A DNA stretch of 5,637 nucleotides, from contig JBCBZH010000277.1 in NCBI GenBank assembly GCA_039815415.1, positions 1 to 5,637 on the forward strand, in the 5' to 3' direction. The translations under genes and the position numbers were made by a program. Numbering within the stretch: position 1 is the stretch's first letter; each line of letters starts with the position of its first letter. Below, piece after piece: positions 1-5,637 of the stretch. The notes under the pieces were generated by a model, which searched no databases, had not been told where the DNA came from, and saw only the letters and a program-made list of their open reading frames with translations. The DNA is from JBCBZH01 sp039815415 (lineage in GTDB: Bacteria > Bacteroidota > Rhodothermia > Rhodothermales > Rubricoccaceae).

Positions 1-633
1 GTCGCGCGGCTCCGCGAGGCCCGTGCTGAGAATGCCACCCTTCGCGCCCTGGTGGGCTTCGTCGACTCCTTGAACGCCCCGCGCGTGGTCGCGCGTGTGG
101 TTGCCAAAGACATCACCCAACAAGCGAACCTGTTGACCCTCAACGTGGGCGCCTCCGACGCCGTAGAGATCGGCATGCCGGTCATCAACGAGCGAGGCAT
201 CGTCGGGAAGGTGATTAGCGTCAGCCGCAACTACGCCGTGGTGATGCCGCACCAGAACACCCGCTTCGCCGTGCCGGCGACGGTCGATGAGCTGGGCCGG
301 AATGGCGTCGTCCGGTGGGACGGCGACCAGTTTGATCGGCTCGTGATGGAGTACGTAGTCAAGACAGAGCCGGTGACGCGCGGCATGCTGATCCGCACCA
401 GCCCGTTTTCTGGCGTCTTTCCTCCGGGGATGCCGATTGGCCGCGTGGACACGGCGTTCGCGGCCCAGGGCCGCAATGACTACCTGATTTACCTCACCCC
501 TGCCGCGCCCATCGGTGAGGTCGGGTACGTTTATGTGCTGCTCACCCGCCCGGATCCGGAACAGGCCATCCTCGAGGACGCTGCCCGCGACACGCTCGGC
601 GTGGGCCCAACGCTCACAGACGATACCCCCTAG
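1..633 (+). CDS. mreC: Rod shape-determining protein MreC, C-terminal part (5' end outside window)
   Basis: MreC is a bitopic inner-membrane protein whose periplasmic part scaffolds the elongation complex (MreB, MreD, RodA, PBP2) that builds lateral cell wall. The frame is open from base 1, so 210 residues are visible and the N-terminal cytoplasmic tail, membrane helix and most of the coiled coil lie upstream. Residues 1-20 of the visible part are charged and heptad-like with the family's E-N-A-x-L-R pattern, the end of the coiled coil. The two beta-domains follow: A-R-V-V-A-K-D (31-37), N-V-G-A-S-D-A-V-E-I-G-M-P-V-I (48-62), G-I-V-G-K-V (67-71) and the hallmark I-R-T-S...G-V-F-P-P-G-M-P-I-G-R-V (131-149). 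The tail after residue 183 is acidic and probably disordered. The first ATG/GTG-type codon in the window (GTG at 52) is not the real start because homology extends before it. An mreD gene would usually follow but is not seen. Family assignment is firm. Confidence 0.93.
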   Translation, partial: VARLREARAENATLRALVGFVDSLNAPRVVARVVAKDITQQANLLTLNVGASDAVEIGMPVINERGIVGKVISVSRNYAVVMPHQNTRFAVPATVDELGRNGVVRWDGDQFDRLVMEYVVKTEPVTRGMLIRTSPFSGVFPPGMPIGRVDTAFAAQGRNDYLIYLTPAAPIGEVGYVYVLLTRPDPEQAILEDAARDTLGVGPTLTDDTP

Positions 634-786
634 TAGGCGCCCGCCCATGTCGCCATGACCGTCACCAGCTCGTTGGCGCGAATCCAGCGGGCGAGACCCA
701 AACGGGAACCGCGTAAACGGTCCGCGCGCACTACCTTTCCCAGCACGGCGTTTTGTCGTTCTGGTCTTCCCCCCGGCCCCGGTTTC
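634..786 (+). other. Spacer between mreC and the S13 peptidase gene
   Basis: This 153-base stretch holds no gene I can support. It is open in the frame of the downstream peptidase from an ATG at 655, giving 44 extra residues rich in Arg, Ser and Pro that look like translated non-coding DNA rather than a domain. No mreD-like hydrophobic reading frame is present. A small inverted repeat ACCG/CGGT (708-711 and 718-721, 6-base loop) is too weak to call a terminator. TACCTTTC at 732-739 resembles the Bacteroidota -7 element (TAnnTTTG) except for its last base, but no convincing -33 element sits about 20 bases upstream, so a promoter here is only possible. Confidence 0.5.
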
Positions 787-870
787 ATGTTCTCGATCTC
801 TCTTCAGAGGGCGCGGCTCGCCCTCGCGCTGACGACGCTCATCGCATGCGCTGTTCCCGCTGCCACGGCA
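787..870 (+). other. Signal peptide coding segment of the S13 peptidase
   Basis: Codons 1-28 from the ATG at 787 encode a short basic n-region (Arg8, Arg10), a hydrophobic core (residues 11-26) and A26-T-A28 ahead of Q29, a good signal peptidase I site. L18-I-A-C21 also matches the lipobox pattern for signal peptidase II, so secretion as a soluble periplasmic enzyme or as a lipoprotein are both possible. The segment is the main reason to place the start at 787 rather than 655. Confidence 0.75.
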
Positions 871-2298
871 CAGCCCACCTCCTCTCGTTCGGTTCTTGCG
901 GACCAGATTGATGAGGTGCTGGACAACGAAGTCTTCGACGACGCCTACTGGGGCGCATACGTCGTGGACCTCAACACGGGCCGGACGCTCTACGAACGTA
1001 ACGCGATGCGACGCTTCATTCCAGCCTCTAACATGAAGCTGTTCTCCACAGCGGCCATTCTCGATGCCTTAGGCCCGGAGTACCGCTACAAGACGCGCCT
1101 ATACGCGTCAGGGCCGGTCGAGGATGGCACCCTTCGGGGCTCTCTCGTGGTGCGCGGATCCGGCGACCCGACGTTTGGGGGGCGCTACACAGGGGGTGAC
1201 CTGACGCGCGTGCTCCGCCAGTGGGCGGACAGTCTCGAAGCTCAGGGCATCCAGCGCATCACAGGCTCCGTCGTTGGCGACGACGATGTGTTTGACGACG
1301 AGTCTCTCGGGATGGGCTGGAGTTGGGACGACTTGGTGTGGTACTACGCCGCAGAGATCTCGGGCCTTCAGTTCAACGAAGGCACCGTCGAGGTCAAAGT
1401 TCACGGTACGACGCCGGGCGAACCTGCCCGAATCACAGTGGAACCGGACGACGGGTACGTCCAGCTCATCAACCAGACCACCACCACGGATGGAGGCAGT
1501 ATCCGCGAGGGCTACCGTCGGAACCTAGGAGCGAACGTCTTCAACATTACGACCACTGTTCCCGCCGGGAAGGTCGAGGAGGAAGCGCTCTCCATCGTCA
1601 ACCCGACCGAGTATTTCGTCCGCACCTTCAAAGCCGTCCTTAAGCGCAGGGGGATTGAGGTCGCCGGCGAAGCCATCGACGTAGACACGTGGGGGCAGCG
1701 GCCGAACTACGACCGCCTCCGCCGCATCGCCGTCCATTCGTCGCCACCGCTCTCTGCCATCGCAGAGGAGACGAACACCGAGAGCAACAACCTCTACGCC
1801 GAGCACCTCTTGCGCACCCTCGGCGCCGAACGCTACCGGGGCGATGAGTATGCTCTTGGCAGCGCTCGAGCTGGCGTGGAAGCCACCGAGCCGCTGCTGC
1901 AGCGCCTGGGCATCGACCCCAACTCGCTGCGGATTGCGGACGGGTCCGGGCTGTCCGCGATGAATCGCCTCACGCCGTTCGCGACAGTGACGCTCCTGAA
2001 GGGGATGAAGGAACACCACAACCCCTTTGTCTGGGACTCGTTCTACAAGTCGCTCGCCGTGGGAGGCTACACGGGTACGATCAAGAGGCGATACCAATCG
2101 GGCGATGCCCGCGGAAACGTCCGAGCCAAGACGGGCTACATCAGCGGCGCCCGAACGCTATCGGGCTATGTGGTGTCTGACAGCGGGCACATGCTGGCCT
2201 TCTCGCTGATGTGCAACCACTACTCGGTGCGCACCAGCCGCGTCAACCGCGCGCAGGATGAGATCGTGGAGATGCTGGCGGACTTCCGGGGGCGCTAG
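787..2298 (+). CDS. dacB: D-alanyl-D-alanine carboxypeptidase/endopeptidase, peptidase family S13 (PBP4/DacB type)
   Basis: Class C low-molecular-mass penicillin-binding protein; the family removes the terminal D-Ala of peptidoglycan stem peptides and cleaves D-Ala-mDAP cross-links in the periplasm. Numbered from the ATG at 787 (503 residues), the three serine-DD-peptidase motifs are complete: S81-N-M-K84 (nucleophile and general base), S333-N-N335 and K448-T-G450. D-G-S-G-L-S (385-390) is a further family signature. The roughly 250 residues between the first two motifs are the extra domains typical of S13 enzymes. Residues 1-28 form a signal peptide (Arg at 8 and 10, hydrophobic 11-26, A-T-A before Q29); L-I-A-C at 18-21 could instead be a lipobox. 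The frame is open upstream to an ATG at 655, but that adds 44 charged residues ahead of the signal, so 787 is preferred. There is no Shine-Dalgarno at either start. It lies 153 bases after mreC, so co-transcription is possible. Endopeptidase versus carboxypeptidase preference cannot be told. Confidence 0.92.
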   Translation: MFSISLQRARLALALTTLIACAVPAATAQPTSSRSVLADQIDEVLDNEVFDDAYWGAYVVDLNTGRTLYERNAMRRFIPASNMKLFSTAAILDALGPEYRYKTRLYASGPVEDGTLRGSLVVRGSGDPTFGGRYTGGDLTRVLRQWADSLEAQGIQRITGSVVGDDDVFDDESLGMGWSWDDLVWYYAAEISGLQFNEGTVEVKVHGTTPGEPARITVEPDDGYVQLINQTTTTDGGSIREGYRRNLGANVFNITTTVPAGKVEEEALSIVNPTEYFVRTFKAVLKRRGIEVAGEAIDVDTWGQRPNYDRLRRIAVHSSPPLSAIAEETNTESNNLYAEHLLRTLGAERYRGDEYALGSARAGVEATEPLLQRLGIDPNSLRIADGSGLSAMNRLTPFATVTLLKGMKEHHNPFVWDSFYKSLAVGGYTGTIKRRYQSGDARGNVRAKTGYISGARTLSGYVVSDSGHMLAFSLMCNHYSVRTSRVNRAQDEIVEMLADFRGR

Positions 2299-2395
2299 TC
2301 GCCAGCTCGAGACCGTACGCTCGGGACGAATCTCAGTGACCGCGCAACCGAAGCCCGACGAAACCGAATAGAGGCGCTCACCCGCGCCCTGCTCG
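2299..2395 (+). other. Spacer between the peptidase and the ABC transporter genes
   Basis: Ninety-seven bases without a recognisable gene. An imperfect inverted repeat, CTCGAG (2306-2311) and CTCGGG (2320-2325) around an 8-base loop, has five Watson-Crick pairs and one G-T pair and is not followed by a T run, so it is at best a weak candidate for a terminator. No Shine-Dalgarno precedes the ATG at 2396; the 20 bases before it are C-rich. No clear promoter was seen, so whether the transporter genes are transcribed separately from the peptidase is undecided. Confidence 0.4.
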
Positions 2396-3097
2396 ATGTC
2401 TCGTCCCCCCGTCGTCGCCGTTCATGATGTCACGCGCTCGCTGCCCCTGGGCGACGAGATGATTCACATCCTCAAAGGGATCACCTTTGAGATCGAGTCC
2501 GGCGAATGGGTCGCCATCACAGGGCCATCCGGGAGTGGCAAATCCACGCTGCTCGGTGTGGTCTCTGGCCTCGATGCTCCCTCGTCGGGCCGCGTCCACC
2601 TCGATGGCCTGGAGGTCTCCAACCGCTCCGAGGCCGAACTGGCGAAGGTGCGAAACGAAAAAGTGGGGATCGTCTTTCAGTCGTTCAACCTGATCCCGAC
2701 GCTGACCGCCCTCGAGAATGTGGAAGCGCCGATGTACGTTAGTGCCAAGCGCAAGCAGGCTCGTCAGCTCGCGAGCGCGATGCTGGAACGCGTCGGGCTG
2801 GCGGACCGGATGGACCACCGCCCGCACCAACTCTCGGGAGGGCAGCAGCAACGTGTCGCCATCGCACGGGCACTTGTCACTGAGCCTGCCCTCGTCGTCG
2901 CGGATGAGCCTACCGGCAATCTCGACGCCGCCACCAGCGCAGCCGTCCTCGACCTGTTCGCCGATCTCCGTCGCGACCTCGGGCTGACGCTCCTTGTGGT
3001 CACGCACGACCCCGACGTGGCCGCACGCGCCGACCGGATCGTGAACCTCGTCGATGGCCTGATTGAATCAGACACTCGAGCTGAGGTGGCCGCATGA
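2396..3097 (+). CDS. ABC transporter ATP-binding protein, LolD/YbbA/MacB type
   Basis: Cytoplasmic ATPase subunit that powers the FtsX-type permease encoded next to it. At 233 residues it is the usual length for this family and contains a complete nucleotide-binding domain: Walker A G-P-S-G-S-G-K-S-T (43-51, Lys49), Q-loop Gln95 in V-F-Q-S-F-N-L-I-P, signature L-S-G-G-Q (146-150), Walker B ending at Asp170 with catalytic Glu171, D-loop N-L-D (175-177) and switch His204 in V-T-H-D. The F-Q-x-F-N-L-I-P-T-L-T-A-x-E-N-V and A-D-E-P-T-G-N-L-D stretches are characteristic of the LolD/MacB/FtsE group, whose members drive periplasmic mechanical work or extrusion rather than classical import. The ATG at 2396 puts the first beta-strand at the expected place. 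Its stop overlaps the permease start (ATGA), so the two are translationally coupled. The resemblance is closest to YbbA by context, but LolD or another exporter subclass is not excluded. Confidence 0.95.
   Translation: MSRPPVVAVHDVTRSLPLGDEMIHILKGITFEIESGEWVAITGPSGSGKSTLLGVVSGLDAPSSGRVHLDGLEVSNRSEAELAKVRNEKVGIVFQSFNLIPTLTALENVEAPMYVSAKRKQARQLASAMLERVGLADRMDHRPHQLSGGQQQRVAIARALVTEPALVVADEPTGNLDAATSAAVLDLFADLRRDLGLTLLVVTHDPDVAARADRIVNLVDGLIESDTRAEVAA
3083..3089 (+). promoter_or_regulatory. Shine-Dalgarno-like site of the permease gene
   Basis: GAGGTGG lies inside the last codons of the ATPase gene, 4 bases before the ATG at 3094; its first six bases match the anti-Shine-Dalgarno complement. 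It supports the ATG at 3094 as the permease start and re-initiation at the ATGA overlap. The two genes in this window that start after a spacer have no such site. Confidence 0.55.
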
Positions 3098-5571
3098 GCA
3101 CTCTTGCCTTCTATCTCCGGTACGCCTCGCGGTCTCTCCAGCGCAGCGGCCAGCGAGGCCTTCTCGCGGTTGCCTGCGTGGCGTTTGGTGTGTTCTCGCT
3201 CGTCAGCCTCCAATTGCTCGCTGCAAGCATCCATGAAGCGGTGCTTGTGCCTCCTCGCCACAACGTGGGCGGAGACCTCTCGCTCTCCCGCGAATCCAGC
3301 CTCCTCACGCCGGAAGACCTCGCCAGTCTAGCCGCAGATCCAGATGTGGATGCGGTCGACGCCATTGGCACGGTCAATGCCCGCTTCATCCAGACGCTTG
3401 AAAGCAGCCGCGTCTTCCTGTTCAACACCATCCTCGCGGTTGACCCAGAGGTGTTCCCCCTCGTTGGGTCAGTGGATCTCCGGGGTGGACAGGATCTCGC
3501 CAGCGCGCTGGCAGCCCCAAACTCGATCGTCATCACGAGCGATCTAGCAAGCACGCTGGATATGGAGGTGGGAGATCAGTTTCGGCTGGCCGGATTGGCT
3601 GGCTCCTCTCCGATCCCACTCACCCTCAGCGGCATTGCAGAAGCGATGCCCAACGCGAAGGGCAGTACACTGATCGTAGGCCGTGCAACCGCTCGCACTC
3701 TCAATGGAGATGTTGACATCGTCACGCGTGCACGAGTGCTTACCGCCGCCCCGGACGACGTGACGAATCGGTTTGAGGCCGCAGGTTGGACGGTCGTTGC
3801 ACCGCAAGTCGTCGAGGATGACATCGACAAGCTCTTCGGCTTCGCCTTGCCCGCCGCCGGTCTTCTCGGGCTCCTGGTTGGCGGAATCGGCGTCGCGAAC
3901 ACGCTCCAGGTGTTGCTCTCCCGTCGGCGCAAAGAGGTCGCTACGCTTAAAACGCTCGGATATCGCCAGCGCGACCTGCTGGCTCTCTTTGGCATCGAGA
4001 CAGCGATGCTTGGGGCCGTCGGCGGAATCGTCGGGATTGTGACAGGCATCCTCGGCTCGCTTGGCTTGCAGAGCCTCATGGCGGGGACCATGCCCTTCTT
4101 GCTCCAGTTCAAGGCCTCGCCGTCCGTGCTGGTTGGCGGGATGATGGCAGGCGTGGTGACAGCGGTTCTGTTTGGCATGATTGCCATCGTGCGCACCAGC
4201 TCGGTCCGGCCTTCGACCTTGCTTCGAGAGACGCCGATTCAGACGACCGGTCGCACCCGACTCGCCACCATCGGGCTCTCCGTGGCTCTGTTTGGCTTGT
4301 TCGGTGTGTTGGGGAGCGCACTGGTTGGATCCTTCCTCAAAGGCTTCGGCGTGATTGCCGGAGGCATTGCTGGACTGGTCCTATTCGGCGCCGTGATGGT
4401 GGTGCTGTTGATGGCTCTGGTTCGGGTCCCGATCCCTGGCTTACCGCTCCTGCGCATGGCAATGAGCAATCTGAGGCGCCAGCCCATCCGGGCGGCCGCA
4501 TCCCTGGTGGCTCTGTTCGTGGGTACGTATGCCATCGGCGTCTCGTCAATGGGCATCAAGAACGCGAGCGAGCAGGTCCAAATCCGGACGGTCGAAACCA
4601 CTGCTGCCAACCTTGTTGCATTCGGGCTTCAGCCGGATGCTCCAGACGTACTCCGCATTGCAGACGGAGCCCCCGTCTGGACCGACCGGAGTGCCGATGC
4701 TCAGGTCTTCTGGCCGGACGGGACCCCTGTGGCGTACGTCTCGTCGGTGAGCGGCCGCGGCGCAGAGGCACAAGCCGATGTGGAGGTTGCAGCCACACCG
4801 GACGGCGAACGCACCGCTTTGTGGCTTACAGAACCTGGACAGGCGCTGGTCCCATGGCGCATCGAGCAAATGACCGACCGAGAGGTCGCGCTTGGAGACA
4901 CATTCGTTGTCCAGATTGGCGAGGCCCAGGCCGCGTTGACGGTCGCCGGGTTCTACGATCTGCCCAACGGCGTCCCGCTGGTTCGTACCAACGGGCTGGT
5001 GGTTCTCCCAGAGACCTTCGATGCGCTCGCACCAGAAGGCTCTGCGGGTGTCACGCAGACGGTCGCCTTTGAAGTCCCGCCAGCTCGGCTCGAGGCCGTG
5101 ACCACGGAACTCGGTGAAGCGTTTCCAGACGCCGTCCTTGTCTCTGGCACCGACGTGGCGGACATGATGAACCTGCTCATCAACTCTCTCTTTACCCTCG
5201 TCATCGCGCTGACGAGCCTTGCACTGGTCGCGGGAACGGTACTCGTTGCAAACGGGGTTGGCCTCGCGCTGGTCGAGCGTCGCCGAGAGCTGAGCGTGCT
5301 CAAATCGATCGGCTACTCGGCGCGGCAAGTCCTGCAGACCGTCGTGCTCGAGAACGCGCTGCTCGGGCTCATCGCTGGCGCTCTGGGAGTTGGAGCCACG
5401 GTCCTCTCGATGGTTCTTCTCAGCAACGGCGCAGACGTCGAGGTCACGATCTATCCCAGCATCGTGGTGATTCTCGTACTCGTGTCCATCGGGCTGGCCG
5501 CAGGGAGCGCCCTGTTGGTCGCCTGGCACCCCGTCCGCTCGCGTCCGCTGGATGTGCTTCGGGCGGCCTGA
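3094..5571 (+). CDS. ABC transporter permease with two FtsX cores (YbbP-like, about 10 membrane segments)
   Basis: Inner-membrane permease partner of the preceding ATPase. In its 825 residues I see membrane segments at about 22-45, 248-273, 297-330, 344-368, 390-413, 418-444, 467-487, 692-722, 750-775 and 787-811. Two large extracytoplasmic domains lie at about 46-247 and 488-691. The protein is an internal duplication: each half ends in an FtsX core with a matching cytoplasmic segment, L-S-R-R-R-K-E-V-A-T-L-K-T-L-G-Y (275-290) and L-V-E-R-R-R-E-L-S-V-L-K-S-I-G-Y (726-741), and a closing R-P-x-x-x-L-R motif (372-378; 817-823). MacB and LolC/E have only four segments per chain, whereas YbbP has this layout and similar length (about 800). 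Type VII ABC proteins act by mechanotransmission on periplasmic partners or extract hydrophobic compounds; the substrate here is unknown. The ATG is fixed by the ATGA overlap and the upstream GAGGTG. No membrane-fusion protein or hydrolase gene is visible beside it. Confidence 0.92.
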   Translation: MSTLAFYLRYASRSLQRSGQRGLLAVACVAFGVFSLVSLQLLAASIHEAVLVPPRHNVGGDLSLSRESSLLTPEDLASLAADPDVDAVDAIGTVNARFIQTLESSRVFLFNTILAVDPEVFPLVGSVDLRGGQDLASALAAPNSIVITSDLASTLDMEVGDQFRLAGLAGSSPIPLTLSGIAEAMPNAKGSTLIVGRATARTLNGDVDIVTRARVLTAAPDDVTNRFEAAGWTVVAPQVVEDDIDKLFGFALPAAGLLGLLVGGIGVANTLQVLLSRRRKEVATLKTLGYRQRDLLALFGIETAMLGAVGGIVGIVTGILGSLGLQSLMAGTMPFLLQFKASPSVLVGGMMAGVVTAVLFGMIAIVRTSSVRPSTLLRETPIQTTGRTRLATIGLSVALFGLFGVLGSALVGSFLKGFGVIAGGIAGLVLFGAVMVVLLMALVRVPIPGLPLLRMAMSNLRRQPIRAAASLVALFVGTYAIGVSSMGIKNASEQVQIRTVETTAANLVAFGLQPDAPDVLRIADGAPVWTDRSADAQVFWPDGTPVAYVSSVSGRGAEAQADVEVAATPDGERTALWLTEPGQALVPWRIEQMTDREVALGDTFVVQIGEAQAALTVAGFYDLPNGVPLVRTNGLVVLPETFDALAPEGSAGVTQTVAFEVPPARLEAVTTELGEAFPDAVLVSGTDVADMMNLLINSLFTLVIALTSLALVAGTVLVANGVGLALVERRRELSVLKSIGYSARQVLQTVVLENALLGLIAGALGVGATVLSMVLLSNGADVEVTIYPSIVVILVLVSIGLAAGSALLVAWHPVRSRPLDVLRAA

Positions 5572-5592
5572 CCCTCAACCGTGAAGGGTCAG
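5568..5592 (+). terminator. Stem-loop over the permease stop codon
   Basis: CTGACCCT (5568-5575) and AGGGTCAG (5585-5592) are perfect reverse complements separated by 9 bases, so the RNA could form an 8-bp hairpin that includes the TGA stop at 5569-5571. A T run does not follow, so it is not a classical intrinsic terminator. It could stabilise the transcript's 3' end or, since the right arm holds an A-G-G-G run just before an ATG at 5595, influence initiation of the next frame. The hairpin is seen; its role is inferred. Confidence 0.4.
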
Positions 5593-5594
5593 TG

Positions 5595-5637
5595 ATGAAT
5601 GCCCAGCGCTGGGTGCTATGGGAAGCTCCGGCGCGAA
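5595..5637 (+). CDS. Possible start of a downstream gene, truncated by the window edge
   Basis: From the ATG at 5595 the frame stays open to the end of the window, giving 14 residues beginning M-N-A-Q-R-W-V-L-W-E. An A-A-G-G-G run (5584-5588) lies 6 bases upstream and could serve as a weak ribosome site; an in-frame GTG at 5592 is an alternative start. It would be 23 bases after the permease stop on the same strand, compatible with an operon. The fragment is too short to assign a family, and a short open frame in GC-rich DNA may be coincidental. Confidence 0.35.
   Translation, partial: MNAQRWVLWEAPAR
5602..5613. repeat. 12-bp perfect palindrome
   Basis: CCCAGCGCTGGG reads identically on both strands. 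It lies 9 bases after the stem-loop at 5568-5592 and inside the possible coding start at 5595. It could be a dimeric protein-binding site or part of a second hairpin, but with no central loop and in GC-rich DNA chance is a serious alternative. Confidence 0.35.

Noticed and set aside
732..739. TACCTTTC as a Bacteroidota-type -7 promoter element
   Set aside because: It deviates from TAnnTTTG at the last base and no TTTG-like -33 element lies at the needed distance, so it is not called as a promoter.
655..786. N-terminal extension of the peptidase or a small separate gene
   Set aside because: The 44 residues are Arg/Pro/Ser-rich and precede a normal signal peptide, there is no ribosome site at 655, and no hydrophobic or domain-like pattern is present.
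1525..2097. Minus-strand open frame of 190 residues opposite the peptidase
   Set aside because: It covers the active-site region of the S13 peptidase on the other strand and has no recognisable motif; it is best explained as a shadow of the real gene.
2306..2325. Inverted repeat after the peptidase stop as an intrinsic terminator
   Set aside because: The stem has only six pairs including one G-T, an 8-base loop and no T run afterwards.
2378..3007. Minus-strand open frame of 209 residues opposite the ABC ATPase
   Set aside because: The plus strand holds a complete ABC ATPase with every motif intact; the antisense translation has no domain signature.
4546..5529. Long minus-strand open frame of 327 residues opposite the permease
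   Set aside because: It is fully antisense to a confidently identified permease, its translation is highly charged and shows no recognisable domain or membrane pattern, and long antisense frames are common in GC-rich genes.

Overview
The window is GC-rich (I estimate a little over 60% G+C) bacterial chromosomal DNA with all recognisable genes on the + strand. It suggests a Gram-negative organism with an MreC elongasome, a periplasmic class C penicillin-binding protein and a LolD/YbbA-type ABC exporter. There is almost no Shine-Dalgarno sequence ahead of the two genes that begin after a gap, which together with the GC content would fit a Rhodothermota/Bacteroidota-like lineage. That placement is an inference and not secure.

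Layout: (1) 1-633, the C-terminal part of rod-shape protein MreC, entering from the left edge in its coiled coil. (2) 634-786, a short region before the likely start of the next gene, with no mreD in it. (3) 787-2298, a D-alanyl-D-alanine carboxypeptidase/endopeptidase of family S13 (PBP4/DacB type) with all three active-site motifs intact; the frame is open back to an ATG at 655, but the signal peptide argues for the internal start. (4) 2299-2395, a short spacer. (5) 2396-3097, an ABC ATPase of the LolD/YbbA/MacB type. (6) 3094-5571, an 825-residue ABC permease with two FtsX cores and about ten membrane segments, overlapping the ATPase gene by ATGA. (7) 5568-5637, an 8-bp stem-loop over the permease stop codon, a 12-bp palindrome and the possible first codons of another gene running off the right edge.

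Functionally there are two units. MreC and the S13 peptidase both serve the cell wall: MreC organises lateral wall synthesis and the peptidase trims or cleaves peptide cross-links. The ATPase and permease form one translationally coupled transporter that resembles YbbA-YbbP in size and layout; its substrate cannot be read from the sequence. I found no evidence of mobile elements, CRISPR, RNA genes or a clearly new system; the region reads as ordinary core genome with a few details worth checking.
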